DNA of 36,879 nucleotides from an uncultured Spirochaetaceae bacterium (GCA_900321635.1 ONWV01000007.1:1-36879), one strand, 5' to 3'. Numbered from the stretch's first letter, positions 23,453 to 31,907 are shown. The notes: generated by a model from the sequence alone, not told the origin. A program made the numbers and translations.

Positions 23453-25115
23453 TCTTCCTCCGGTTCTGGTACAGAAAACGCTTTATCTTGTCGGTTGGAG
23501 TTCTCTCAAACGGCTCTTCCTGAATCTCCACCTTCCCGATTCTGCTGAATGACGCAAGCTTTTCGTTCACTCGCTTTCTGATACTGTTGATATACACCTG
23601 TATCTGGTCAGTTGCAACTATTCCTTTTCTCTTCAGAGCCTTGAGGTCCAGCCTTATCATCGCGGTAAGACCTCCTGCCTCGGGAATGACAAGGCTTTCA
23701 ACAACATCTTCCTCCGCGTTGATCAGGAACTCGATGTTCTCGGGGTAGATGTTCTCACCGCTAGGGCCTAGTATCATGGTCTTGCACCTGCCGCAGATGG
23801 CAAGTCTTCCCTTTCGGAACTCACCTATATCTCCGGTTCTGAAGTATCCGTCCTCGGTGAAGGATTCCTTTGTCAGCTCATCGTTCTTGAAATAGCCTTT
23901 CATGACGGAAGGCCCTTTCACAAGGATTTCGCCGCTTTTGGGGTCAAGTTTCACATCAAGGCTCTTGAGAACAGGGCCGAGTGTTCCCACGACCTGGTCC
24001 TTAGGCCCGCATCCTGCGATGAAAGGCGATGTCTCGGTAAGACCGTAACCCAATGCATACGGGAAATGGATTCTGTGGAAGAAGGCCTCGGCCTCGGAGT
24101 CAAAGGCAGCTCCTCCTACCCCGAAGAACCGCATTCTTCCGCCGAATATGGTTTTCACTTTCTTCCCGATGATGGAGTAGACAAAGGGGGCGGTGAATTT
24201 GTTGCGTGCGAACTTGCCAAGCTTTGTTCCTTCCTTCAGCTTCGGAAGAAGGGCTCTTCTGTAGATCTTCTCAATCAGAAGAGGCACTGAAAGCATGACC
24301 TCGGGCTGAAGCTCCTTGAAGGCCGGCATGAGAGAGTCGGTGCTAGGAGCCTTTCCCAGATAGACAATCTGAACCCCGTTGAGAATCAGAAGAACAAAGC
24401 CGATTGTGAACTCGTAGACATGGCTCATCGGCAGAATGGACAAGGCTGTCCAACCCGGATGGATTTTGATGAACGGTGTCGAACACTCATAGGCGTTGTA
24501 GACGATGTTCCTGTTTGTGAGCATTACGGCTTTGGGGGTGCCTGTTGTCCCGCTTGTGTAGATTATCGAGGCAAGATCCTCTTCGCAGGGCCTATAGCCT
24601 TCCAGTAGTTTTATGGCATCATTGTCAATTTCATCTGTGCAGGTATCAGAGGCGCCAAGGCGCTTGAAGTTCGTTCCGTCAAATTCTTCAAGGGACGATT
24701 GGGGAACAAAGAACATGTCATCCATCCTGATGACACCGATATCCAGTCCCGTGACCTTTGCAGCGTGCTTTGAGTTGACTATCACAATTTTGGCTTCGCT
24801 GTGCAAAAGAATGCTCTGAACCTCATCCCTGCTGAAATTGGGCAGAATCGGAACCGCAACAGCTCCTATTCTGTTTGCAGCAAGATAGGACAAGCCCCAG
24901 TTCGGACAGCTTTCTCCAAGAATAGCCACCTTGTCACCTTTTCCGATTCCCTTCTTAAGCAAAAAAAGAGCAATCTGCCTGGACTTCTTAAGAAGCACAG
25001 GAAAGGACATTTTGCTTTCAGGAACCCTCCAGGTCTGAACAGCTGTAAGATGAGGAAAAGCTGATGCCGAAGCTTCTATGACAGATGTAAGTGTCAGGTC
25101 CTTCAGCTTAAGCAT
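23433..25115 (-). CDS. AMP-forming acyl-CoA synthetase (long-chain fatty acid-CoA ligase type)
   Basis: 560 residues. The adenylate-forming signature is SIIYTSGTTGTPKAVMLTN near 185. YALGYGLTETSPFIAGCG lies near 352, YFRTGDIGEFRKGRLAICGR near 414, and a C-terminal domain ends with the lysine-bearing TPTDKIKRF. It should activate a fatty acid with ATP and load it onto CoA (or another thiol). The C-terminal domain is shortened and altered relative to classic FadD, resembling the bacterial AMP-ligases that feed phospholipid synthesis. ATG at 25115 overlaps the copper ATPase stop as TGATG, so the two are coupled even though no functional link is evident. Confidence 0.9.
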   Translation of the reverse strand: MLKLKDLTLTSVIEASASAFPHLTAVQTWRVPESKMSFPVLLKKSRQIALFLLKKGIGKGDKVAILGESCPNWGLSYLAANRIGAVAVPILPNFSRDEVQSILLHSEAKIVIVNSKHAAKVTGLDIGVIRMDDMFFVPQSSLEEFDGTNFKRLGASDTCTDEIDNDAIKLLEGYRPCEEDLASIIYTSGTTGTPKAVMLTNRNIVYNAYECSTPFIKIHPGWTALSILPMSHVYEFTIGFVLLILNGVQIVYLGKAPSTDSLMPAFKELQPEVMLSVPLLIEKIYRRALLPKLKEGTKLGKFARNKFTAPFVYSIIGKKVKTIFGGRMRFFGVGGAAFDSEAEAFFHRIHFPYALGYGLTETSPFIAGCGPKDQVVGTLGPVLKSLDVKLDPKSGEILVKGPSVMKGYFKNDELTKESFTEDGYFRTGDIGEFRKGRLAICGRCKTMILGPSGENIYPENIEFLINAEEDVVESLVIPEAGGLTAMIRLDLKALKRKGIVATDQIQVYINSIRKRVNEKLASFSRIGKVEIQEEPFERTPTDKIKRFLYQNRRKNEDSRH

Positions 25116-25333
25116 CAGCTGATTCCCTTCACTTCATAACCTGCATCCGTAACGGCCTTTGTAAGTGCCTGGTCTGAAACCTGCGCGCTGAGAGTCACAA
25201 CGGCACATGCCTTTTCGTGGCTGACATCGGCGTTTTTCACACCGTCTATACTCTCAAGGGCTTTTTTCACCCTTGCCTCGCAATGCGGGCACATCATGCC
25301 CTGAATGTCCATCTTCTTCGTTGAATCAGACAT
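25115..25333 (-). CDS. copZ: Probable internal start producing a CopZ-like copper chaperone
   Basis: Inside the ATPase frame, ATG at 25333 is preceded by AAGGAGAAC with six bases after GGAG, a strong ribosome binding site. Translation from here yields a complete 72-residue HMA chaperone (MSDSTKKMDIQGMMCPHCEA...), the size of free CopZ. So one gene could give both the full ATPase and free chaperone. The linker upstream looks like a former stop/intergenic zone that has become open. Internal initiation is inferred. Confidence 0.6.
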   Translation of the reverse strand: MSDSTKKMDIQGMMCPHCEARVKKALESIDGVKNADVSHEKACAVVTLSAQVSDQALTKAVTDAGYEVKGIS

Positions 25334-27616
25334 GTTGTTCTCCTTCTTTGTATTTCCCTTTGTGTTTCTCCGCTTGTCATGCCGGGAATCGTGAATTCGG
25401 AAGAGATTCAGCCTCAATGCGTTGGAAACCACACAGAAGCTTGAAAGGCTCATCGCCGCAGCTCCGAACATCGGATTCAAGGTAAGTCCCAGAGCAACAA
25501 AACATCCTGCAGCAAGCGGAATTCCTATACTGTTGTAGAAAAAAGCCCAGAAAAGATTCTGGTGTATATTTCTCAAAGTTGCACGGCTGAGTCTGATTGC
25601 AGCGCTCACATCCATGAGACTGCTTTTCATCAGAACAACATCCGCAGCGTCAATTGCGACATCGGATCCTGCTCCGATTGCAATACCGATATCAGCCTTG
25701 GTAAGCGCTGGTGCATCGTTGATTCCGTCTCCGACCATGGCGACCTTACCCTGACGGGAGAGCTCGGAAACGACATTGGCCTTGTCTGCAGGAAGAACAC
25801 CTGCTATGACAGAGTCCACATCGGCTTGTTTTCCTATGGCACGGGCCGTACGCTCATTGTCACCTGTAAGCATGACTGTACGGATTCCCATGCCCTTAAG
25901 CTCTTCTATGGCCTTTCTGCTGTCGCTCTTAATCGTATCGGCAACGGCGATTATTCCCAGCACCTTCCCGTCTATTGCAAAAAGAAGCGGGGTCTTTCCG
26001 TCTGTTGCAAGCTTATCAGAAGCCTCGGCCTCGGACGCAGGAAGGTTAAGCTCAGAAGAAATGAATCTGAGGCTTCCGCCAAGGGCAACCTTATCATCAA
26101 GCAGAGCCTTAACGCCGTTTCCGGAAAGAGCCTCGAACGACTTTGCATCCGAAACTTTGATTCCTTCTTTTTCAGATTCGGCCATAATAGCCCTGGCAAG
26201 TGGGTGCTCACTCTTATCTTCAAGAGAGGCGGCAAGACTCAGAAGAGTCTTTTTATCAACTCCATCCGTCGGGACTATATCTGTGACAACGGGCTCTCCT
26301 GTGGTGATGGTTCCGGTCTTATCCAGAGCCACAATTTCCACACGGCCTGTCTGCTCAAGAGAGGCGGATGTCTTAAACAGTATTCCGTTTTTGGCACCCA
26401 TCCCGTTTCCGACCATTATGGCCACCGGAGTGGCAAGGCCCAGAGCACAGGGGCAGCTTATGACTAAAACGGATATTCCCCTTGCAAGGGCATAGCCGAA
26501 CTGTCTTCCCAAAATGACCCACACCAATGTTGTGATTGCGGCAATGGCAATGACAGTCGGAACAAATACACCGGAGACCTTGTCGGCAATCTTTGCAATC
26601 GGGGCCTTGGTGGCCGCAGCATCGCTTACCATCTTTATAATTTGAGATAAAGTTGTATCCTCTCCGATGCGCGTTGCCTGACACTTCAGAAATCCGCTTC
26701 TGTTGATTGTGGCAGAGCTGACCTGGTCGCCTGTGTTCTTATCCACGGGAATGCTCTCGCCTGTCAGGGCAGCCTCGTCAACGGCACTTGAACCGTCAAT
26801 TACGACTCCGTCCACAGGGATGCTCTCTCCGGGTCTGACAACAAAGATATCACCCTGTCTGACCTGCTCCACTGGGACAACGGTCTCCTTTCCGTCACGG
26901 ATAACGGTGGCAGTCTTTGGAGCAAGCTTCATCAGTGCCTTCAGAGCATCCGTCGTCTTTCCCTTTGAGCGGGCTTCCAGCATCTTTCCTACGGTAATGA
27001 GTGCCAGAATCATCGCAGCGGACTCGAAATATAGCTCATGAAGAAGGTGTGAGGCCATCGGTGATACTGTCATCCTGAAAAGAACAACGGTGCTCCAGAT
27101 GAATGCGGCTGCAGATCCCATGGCAACAAGAGTGTCCATGTTGGGGGCCTTGTGAAGAACTGCCTTGAAACCGCTGATGAAGAATCTCTGGTTGATCACC
27201 ATGACAATAGCGGCAAGAATCATCTGAAGTATTGCAATTGCAATGGGATTGTTCTCAAAGAAGGAAGGAACAGGGAATCCCCACATACTGTGGCCCATTG
27301 AGAAGTACATAAGAACTGCCAGAAAACCTAACGAGGCAATGAGTCTTTTCTTAAGTCGGGGAGTCTCGCGGTCCTCAAGCTGTTTTTCTTCGGCTCTGTG
27401 GTCCGCTGTTCTTGAAGAGCCTTTGACAGAGGCACCGTAACCGGCATCCTCCACAGCCTTGATGATGGCCTTGGAATCGGCAGTGCCTTCTACACCCATT
27501 GAATTGGTCAGAAGACTTACGGAGCAGGAAGTGACACCCGGAACACCGCTTACAGCTTTCTCGACTCTTGCCGAGCATGCCGCGCAGCTCATTCCCGTCA
27601 CATCATACTGTTCCAT
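25115..27616 (-). CDS. copA: Copper-translocating P1B-type ATPase with fused C-terminal copper-chaperone domain
   Basis: 833 residues. The N-terminal metal-binding domain has GMSCAAC at 8-14, followed by eight membrane segments. TGES is at 285-288, the CPC metal gate (SCPCALG) at 388-390 and phosphorylation motif DKTGT at 432-436. SEHPLARA, TGDN and GDGINDAP follow in the nucleotide domain. It exports Cu+ from the cytoplasm. After the last membrane segment and a basic linker (RHDKRRNTKGNTKKENN), a second metal-binding domain with GMMCPHC forms the last 72 residues. This is unusual, since C-terminal HMA domains are normally separate CopZ proteins. ATG at 27616 has GAGG six bases before it; a TTG 12 bases upstream is unlikely. 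Confidence 0.93.
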   Translation of the reverse strand: MEQYDVTGMSCAACSARVEKAVSGVPGVTSCSVSLLTNSMGVEGTADSKAIIKAVEDAGYGASVKGSSRTADHRAEEKQLEDRETPRLKKRLIASLGFLAVLMYFSMGHSMWGFPVPSFFENNPIAIAILQMILAAIVMVINQRFFISGFKAVLHKAPNMDTLVAMGSAAAFIWSTVVLFRMTVSPMASHLLHELYFESAAMILALITVGKMLEARSKGKTTDALKALMKLAPKTATVIRDGKETVVPVEQVRQGDIFVVRPGESIPVDGVVIDGSSAVDEAALTGESIPVDKNTGDQVSSATINRSGFLKCQATRIGEDTTLSQIIKMVSDAAATKAPIAKIADKVSGVFVPTVIAIAAITTLVWVILGRQFGYALARGISVLVISCPCALGLATPVAIMVGNGMGAKNGILFKTSASLEQTGRVEIVALDKTGTITTGEPVVTDIVPTDGVDKKTLLSLAASLEDKSEHPLARAIMAESEKEGIKVSDAKSFEALSGNGVKALLDDKVALGGSLRFISSELNLPASEAEASDKLATDGKTPLLFAIDGKVLGIIAVADTIKSDSRKAIEELKGMGIRTVMLTGDNERTARAIGKQADVDSVIAGVLPADKANVVSELSRQGKVAMVGDGINDAPALTKADIGIAIGAGSDVAIDAADVVLMKSSLMDVSAAIRLSRATLRNIHQNLFWAFFYNSIGIPLAAGCFVALGLTLNPMFGAAAMSLSSFCVVSNALRLNLFRIHDSRHDKRRNTKGNTKKENNMSDSTKKMDIQGMMCPHCEARVKKALESIDGVKNADVSHEKACAVVTLSAQVSDQALTKAVTDAGYEVKGIS

Positions 27617-27690
27617 CTGCCACCTCAACTGATTGTCTTTACTGTGAAGTTAAGCAAGCGAGAAGATTAAGTCAAGTATACTTATACTAA

Positions 27691-28308
27691 TTACTGCTTG
27701 AGTCTGACTGTCCCGGCCCTGCGGTTGTAGACGAAAGTACCGTTGGAAATCCCGTCTTTTAGAACCTTTTCCAGAGTTTCCCTTATCTGGCGGCCCTTAA
27801 CAAGAAAGCCTAGGCTGTGGTTCGTATGGGTGAAAAGCTCATCTTTCTTCAACGTCGAACCGTCTGCAAGGTTTTCTTTCATGGCATTGAAAACCTCGAT
27901 CTGCGGGAAATCTGCAATTGAGCGGAAGGTTCCTTCCGGCATAAGGTCTTTCTTTCCCGACGGCCGCCAGGTGTCATAAAGACCGGATTCAAGATTCTGA
28001 AGTCTTTCCTCAAGGCCCCTGAAACGCTCGGGCCACAGCACAAGGTGGACAGCCCCGTCACAATCTATCTGATTCGTAGTCACAGCTCCGACAGAAAGAA
28101 GAACTTTTCTCAGAAAAGGAGCTATCTGGCTTCCGCGCTGGAAAATCGAATAGGACTTCAGAACCTTAAGCTCAAGAAAATCATCCACCACAGGACCTTC
28201 CTCTTCGATGACAGTCCTGAATCTTGCGGCGATGTCCTCTGCGTCATAGGACGGAAAATCCTTGTACGGAATCTCCTTCAGAACAAGATTAGCGCTTGTG
28301 TATTCCAT
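27691..28308 (-). CDS. Stand-alone DUF3320-like protein
   Basis: 205 residues, soluble, no Cys cluster beyond one. The first half (EDIAARFRTVIEEEGPVVDDFLELKVLKS, then QRGSQIAPFLRKVLLS) resembles the DUF3320 domain usually found at the C-terminus of very large superfamily I helicases. The sequence continues with LWPERFRGLEE and DTWRPSGKKD, and ends in a possible second winged-helix-like unit. Alone, it lacks any helicase. ATG at 28308 was chosen because AAGGAGAA lies at good spacing; a longer frame begins at 28338. It sits between copA and a divergent transaldolase gene. Function is unknown; DNA-related by resemblance only. Confidence 0.5.
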   Translation of the reverse strand: MEYTSANLVLKEIPYKDFPSYDAEDIAARFRTVIEEEGPVVDDFLELKVLKSYSIFQRGSQIAPFLRKVLLSVGAVTTNQIDCDGAVHLVLWPERFRGLEERLQNLESGLYDTWRPSGKKDLMPEGTFRSIADFPQIEVFNAMKENLADGSTLKKDELFTHTNHSLGFLVKGRQIRETLEKVLKDGISNGTFVYNRRAGTVRLKQ

Positions 28309-28370
28309 ATCCGGTTCTCCTTGGGCTAATGATAACACATCTGCTTGTATGCAAACAAACTGTTTTGATG

Positions 28371-28376
28371 TACAAT
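28371..28376 (+). promoter_or_regulatory. -10 element of the transaldolase gene, likely leaderless
   Basis: TACAAT lies exactly seven bases before the ATG at 28384, and no Shine-Dalgarno sequence is present (CATCGCC). No good -35 is seen at 17 bp, so the promoter is weak or activator-dependent. Confidence 0.4.
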
Positions 28377-28383
28377 CATCGCC

Positions 28384-29061
28384 ATGGAACTTTTACTTGA
28401 TACGGCTAATCTGAAATCAATCCGCGATGCGGTCAGCACCTATCCCATCAGCGGACTCACCACAAATCCTTCCATCATCTCCAAGGAAAACAGAAGTGAT
28501 TTCTTCGCTCTTATCAAAGAAATCCGTGAGATTCTCGGAAAGGAAAGAACCCTGCATGTCCAGGTCACCAGAACCGACTGCGAGGGAATCCTTAAAGAAG
28601 CAGAGGCCATCAGAAGGCATGTGGATGAGGATGTCTACATCAAGACTCCTGTCTCCAAAGAGGGTCTCAAGGCAATAGGAATCATGGCCCGTGACGGCTT
28701 CAATGTCACCGCCACCGCAATATACACCACAATCCAGGGCGAGCTTGCCGCAATGGCCGGTGCAAAATACCTTGCACTTTATTACAACAGGATGCTGAAT
28801 CTGGATATCGATGCCGATGCAGTCTTCAGAACTACTGCTTCCGCAATAGCCGCATCCGGCCTTGACTGCAAGATTGTCGGAGCCTCATTCAAGAACATCA
28901 TGCAGGTCACCAACGTCTTTGCCGACGGAGCCGAGGCAGTCACAGTTCCTCCTGAGCTTCTGGACACAGCCCTTGCAAACCCCTCGATCGACCTTGCTGT
29001 GAGAAACTTCAACAAGGACTGGGAGAAAGTGTATGGAAACAAAGGCATCTCGGAGCTTTAA
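28384..29061 (+). CDS. Transaldolase-like / fructose-6-phosphate aldolase family
   Basis: 225 residues, the short TalC/Fsa form. The pattern is clear: LLLDTANLKSIRDAV at the start, GLTTNPSIISKE near 24, HVQVTRTD near 58, Schiff-base Lys87 in VYIKTPVSKEGLKA, NVTATAIYTTIQGELAA, YYNRML and IVGASFKNIMQV. It cleaves or transfers a dihydroxyacetone unit between sugar phosphates. The family includes both transaldolases and Fsa aldolases; sequence by eye cannot separate them. Its last 29 bases overlap the HAD phosphatase gene, so the two are translated together and may act on linked sugar phosphates. Confidence 0.88.
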   Translation: MELLLDTANLKSIRDAVSTYPISGLTTNPSIISKENRSDFFALIKEIREILGKERTLHVQVTRTDCEGILKEAEAIRRHVDEDVYIKTPVSKEGLKAIGIMARDGFNVTATAIYTTIQGELAAMAGAKYLALYYNRMLNLDIDADAVFRTTASAIAASGLDCKIVGASFKNIMQVTNVFADGAEAVTVPPELLDTALANPSIDLAVRNFNKDWEKVYGNKGISEL

Positions 29062-29695
29062 GGCTTTTGTAATAGACCTTGACGGCACCCTTCTGGATAC
29101 CACCAAGGACATAGGACTTGCACTTGAAAAGACTCTTGACTGCTCATTTACTGACAGCCAGATAGACAGATTCGTAGGCCGCGGACTGAAAAATGCAGTC
29201 AAGGCTGCCATAGAAGAGATAGGGCTCAAGAATGCAGACCTTGATGCCCTTACGGAAAAACTCATCGACTTTTACAGGGAGGTTCCCGTCCTTCATACAA
29301 AACCCTACCCCGGAGCCGTTGAGCTTTTGACTGATCTTAATAAAAAGGGTCTTCCTGTCTGTATCTACTCCAACAAGGAGCAGGATCTGACTGAGACGAT
29401 TCTGGGCATCTGCTTCAAGGACATAAAATTCTCTATGATTGTGGGCATGCATGGAAAATATGAGCCAAAGCCTTCATCACAGGCCATCGATGCCTTTCTT
29501 TCAAAGGTTGGCGTTGATAAGAGAGCTGCCCTTTATATCGGAGACAGCGACGTTGATTTCAAGACTGCAAGCCAGGCCGGCATGAACTACAGAATCCTCA
29601 CCTGCGGCACAAGGTCAAAAAAAAGTCTTCTGGAAGCAGGTGTTCCAAAAGACTTTTTGATCGACAGTCTCTTTGAAATCAAAGATCTGATCTGA
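29033..29695 (+). CDS. HAD-superfamily phosphatase (phosphoglycolate phosphatase-like)
   Basis: 220 residues. HAD motif I is VIDLDGTLLDTT near residue 14, a helical cap follows (DRFVGRGLKNAVKAAIEEIG), motif II lies in VCIYSNK, motif III Lys in YEPKPSSQ and motif IV in YIGDSDVDFKTASQAG. This is the Gph/PGP architecture. The start overlaps the transaldolase by 29 bases, so they are coupled. A sugar phosphate or phosphoglycolate is a likely substrate. It converges on the CobW-type gene with only three bases between the stops. Confidence 0.88.
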   Translation: METKASRSFKAFVIDLDGTLLDTTKDIGLALEKTLDCSFTDSQIDRFVGRGLKNAVKAAIEEIGLKNADLDALTEKLIDFYREVPVLHTKPYPGAVELLTDLNKKGLPVCIYSNKEQDLTETILGICFKDIKFSMIVGMHGKYEPKPSSQAIDAFLSKVGVDKRAALYIGDSDVDFKTASQAGMNYRILTCGTRSKKSLLEAGVPKDFLIDSLFEIKDLI

Positions 29696-29698
29696 GTT

Positions 29699-30961
29699 TT
29701 ACTTTTCTATCTCATCCTCTTTGCAAAGAAGCTTGTCAAGATCAGCTGCAATAGCCTTTCTGTTCAGATTCTTTCCGATGATGCAGAGTCTGACCATTCT
29801 GTCTCCGACACTGTCGTCCCAGTCGGCTCTAATCTGCGGATTGCTTGCCAGAATCTGGCGTCTCTGTGCAGCGGGTGCGGATGCAATCCACTTTCCGTAA
29901 GGACCGCAGAGAAGCTGACGTCCTGATGTCTCAAAGACATAGGCCATGTCATACTCATCACCGAACCAGGCAAGACCCTTGCATCTGATGATGTCCTTAG
30001 GCCAGTTCTTCACATAGGCTCTGAGTCGGTTTCTGTCAAACGGAGTCCTTCTGTAATAGATGAAGGTACCAATTCCATACTCGTCCTCACTCTCGCCTTC
30101 GTGCCTGTGCTCATGGTGGTGATGCTCGTGATGGTCGTGTTCATCATGATCCTCATGGTCATGATGGTGCTCATGATGCTCGTGGTGGTGATGCTCGTGG
30201 TCGTCGTGGTCGTCATCATCGTCATCATCATCCTCGTCGCCGCCCAGCTCGCCTTCCTCAAGGGCCTTGCACCAGCCTGCGGAGGCGTAGACCTCGTCAA
30301 AATCAAACGAATCGGTTGCAAGGATATCCTTTACGGGAACATCGCCGTGGCTTGTCTCAATGACCTTTACTCCGGGATGAAGTGCCTGAATGACCTTTCT
30401 GACTTTTGCAAGATCCGCCTCGGAGACAAGGTCGATCTTGTTGATGATAAGCGTTGAGCAGAACTCTATCTGCTGAATCAGAAGACTCTCAATGTCCTCT
30501 TCCTCAATCTCATCCTTCTTCAGGAGGCTGTCTCCTGATGCAAACTCATCCACAAGTCTTGCAGCATCAACAACGCCTACAACATTGTCCAGTTTTCCGT
30601 TCTTGATCAGTTCAAGCTCCTGGGCAATGGGCATCGGCTCGCAGACGCCTGAGGCCTCGATCAGGATGTAGTCGTACTTTCCGGTCTTGATCATCTTCTC
30701 GATGTTCGTAGCCATCTGACTCTTTAATGTGCAGCAGATGCATCCGTTTGTAAGAGGCACAATGTCACTTGTATCCGTGATGTTTCCACCCTTTTCAATG
30801 AGGGAGGCATCCACGTTGATCTCACCGATGTCGTTCACTATGACAGCAACCCTGTAACCCTGCTGGTTGTTCAGGACTCTGTTCAAAAGCGTTGTCTTTC
30901 CGGCTCCGAGATAGCCGCAAAGAAGTGTGATCGGTGTCTTCTGTTTCTTAACTACTGTCAT
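29699..30961 (-). CDS. G3E-family GTPase (CobW/YjiA-type metallochaperone) with His-rich insert
   Basis: 420 residues. Walker A is GYLGAGKTT near 16-24, NDIGEINVDA near 43, and the metal-binding CxCC in NGCICCTL (Cys74, 76, 77). IEASGVCEP and NKIDLV form the guanine-nucleotide pocket. Residues 242-294 are an insert of Asp, Glu and 22 His, a metal-loading linker. The C-terminal CobW domain ends the protein (GRQLLCGPYGKW). Such GTPases deliver Zn, Ni, Co or Fe to client enzymes; no client is adjacent, and the insert suggests zinc or nickel storage. ATG at 30961 follows GGAG by six bases; the TTG at 30973 would overlap that site. Confidence 0.9.
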   Translation of the reverse strand: MTVVKKQKTPITLLCGYLGAGKTTLLNRVLNNQQGYRVAVIVNDIGEINVDASLIEKGGNITDTSDIVPLTNGCICCTLKSQMATNIEKMIKTGKYDYILIEASGVCEPMPIAQELELIKNGKLDNVVGVVDAARLVDEFASGDSLLKKDEIEEEDIESLLIQQIEFCSTLIINKIDLVSEADLAKVRKVIQALHPGVKVIETSHGDVPVKDILATDSFDFDEVYASAGWCKALEEGELGGDEDDDDDDDDHDDHEHHHHEHHEHHHDHEDHDEHDHHEHHHHEHRHEGESEDEYGIGTFIYYRRTPFDRNRLRAYVKNWPKDIIRCKGLAWFGDEYDMAYVFETSGRQLLCGPYGKWIASAPAAQRRQILASNPQIRADWDDSVGDRMVRLCIIGKNLNRKAIAADLDKLLCKEDEIEK

Positions 30962-31001
30962 ATTCAGCTCCAAAGGACCGAAGGTCCTGCTCTAATATAA
31001 C

Positions 31002-31032
31002 AAAAAGAGGCGCCAACGTGAAGTTTGGCGCC
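31002..31032 (-). terminator. Terminator between apt and the CobW-type gene
   Basis: A perfect 8-bp stem GGCGCCAA / TTGGCGCC with an 8-nt loop is followed on the minus strand by TCTTTTTG. It lies 20 bp after the apt stop, so the CobW-type gene probably has its own promoter in the 40 bp downstream of the hairpin. Confidence 0.85.
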
Positions 31033-31052
31033 CCTTCTGTTTTTTAGGCTTT

Positions 31053-31580
31053 TTATTTGCCGTCGTAGGCCACTACTGAAGCTACATCATAACCCTTCAG
31101 GACTTCACGTCCCTTCAGTCCTTTCAGCTCCATCAGAGCCAGAACTTTGACAACTTTTCCTCCGAGCCTCTCAATGAGGTTGATGGAAGCCTTCATTGTT
31201 CCGCCTGTTGCAATCAGGTCATCCAGAAGAACGATTCTGTCTCCCGGTTTGACACTTGATCTATGAATCTCAATCGTAGCTTTGCCGTATTCAAGATCAT
31301 AGGATTCAGAAACAGTCTCCCTTGGAAGCTTTCCGGCTTTCCTGATGGGAATGAACGGTTTGTTCAGAAGATATGAAAGCGGCATACCCAGCATGAAACC
31401 TCTGGACTCGGCTCCCGCTATGGCATCGAACTCAACGCCTTTGAGAAGTTTGACCATTTCGTCAATGGCAAGTTTGAGACCATCGGCACTCTCCAGAATT
31501 CCGGTTATGTCCCTGAACATGATTCCCGGCTCCGGGAAATCAGGAATTGTGATTATGTAATCCTCGACTTTCTTTTTCAT
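31053..31580 (-). CDS. apt: Adenine phosphoribosyltransferase
   Basis: 175 residues, the normal Apt length. It begins DYIITIPDFPEPGIMFRDIT, the Apt-specific N-terminal pattern, and contains AGAESRGFMLG, IPIRKAGKLP and the PRPP-binding VLLDDLIATGGT. It salvages adenine to AMP with PRPP in the cytoplasm. ATG at 31580 follows GGAGGA by four bases; a longer frame from 31628 has no such site. The 5' region carries TGCTAACAT, a possible extended -10. Confidence 0.95.
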   Translation of the reverse strand: MKKKVEDYIITIPDFPEPGIMFRDITGILESADGLKLAIDEMVKLLKGVEFDAIAGAESRGFMLGMPLSYLLNKPFIPIRKAGKLPRETVSESYDLEYGKATIEIHRSSVKPGDRIVLLDDLIATGGTMKASINLIERLGGKVVKVLALMELKGLKGREVLKGYDVASVVAYDGK

Positions 31581-31807
31581 CGCGTCCTCCGCATGCAATG
31601 AAAATGTTAGCACAATCGGAGGGTGCAAAGTAATATATTAGTGAGAAAATATTTCACACCGTTGGTATTTTTTTCACAGTTGTATACAATTAACCGAGCT
31701 CTTCAAATAGCGCTTTCCGGAAGAAAACGGCTGAAATTATGAGCAAAACGATAAAATTCGCCTATTTTTTCTATTTTTCCGCTTTTTCTTTGGCTTTCCA
31801 GGCCACT

Positions 31808-31823
31808 TGGCACGGTACTTGCT
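31808..31823 (+). promoter_or_regulatory. Consensus sigma-54 (RpoN) promoter
   Basis: TGGCACG-GTAC-TTGCT matches the -24/-12 consensus TGGCAC-N5-TTGCW at every conserved position, with exact GG-to-GC spacing. Transcription is expected to begin near 31833-31835. An imperfect 19-bp palindrome at 31641-31659, about 170 bp upstream, could be an activator site. No coding gene starts in the 75 nt downstream; a terminator does. Confidence 0.82.
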
Positions 31824-31833
31824 ATAAAGAAGG

Positions 31834-31907
31834 CAGAGCAACAGTTTTTTTCAATATACCTCCTTTTAGTGTGAGACGCCTGGACAGAGTTCAGGCGTTC
31901 TTTTTTT
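31834..31907 (+). ncRNA. Candidate sigma-54-dependent small RNA with anti-Shine-Dalgarno-like segment
   Basis: Between the sigma-54 promoter and a strong terminator lie about 74 bases with no supported open frame. The 5' half is single-stranded and U-rich and contains ACCTCCTTTT at 31858-31867, the same nine bases (ACCUCCUUU) as the usual 3' end of bacterial 16S rRNA. The 3' half is the terminator hairpin with seven U, the usual form of base-pairing small RNAs. It would be able to pair with Shine-Dalgarno sequences. The RNA start is estimated from promoter spacing. An independent transcript is an inference. Confidence 0.6.
31876..31907 (+). terminator. Terminator of the sigma-54 transcript
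   Basis: ACGCCTG / CAGGCGT stem with a 9-nt loop, then TC and seven T (31901-31907). It lies upstream of, and separate from, gtrA at 31996. Confidence 0.85.

Noticed and set aside
30101..30457. Long plus-strand frame rich in Val, Met and Leu
   Set aside because: Shadow of the His/Asp repeat codons of the CobW-type gene on the other strand.
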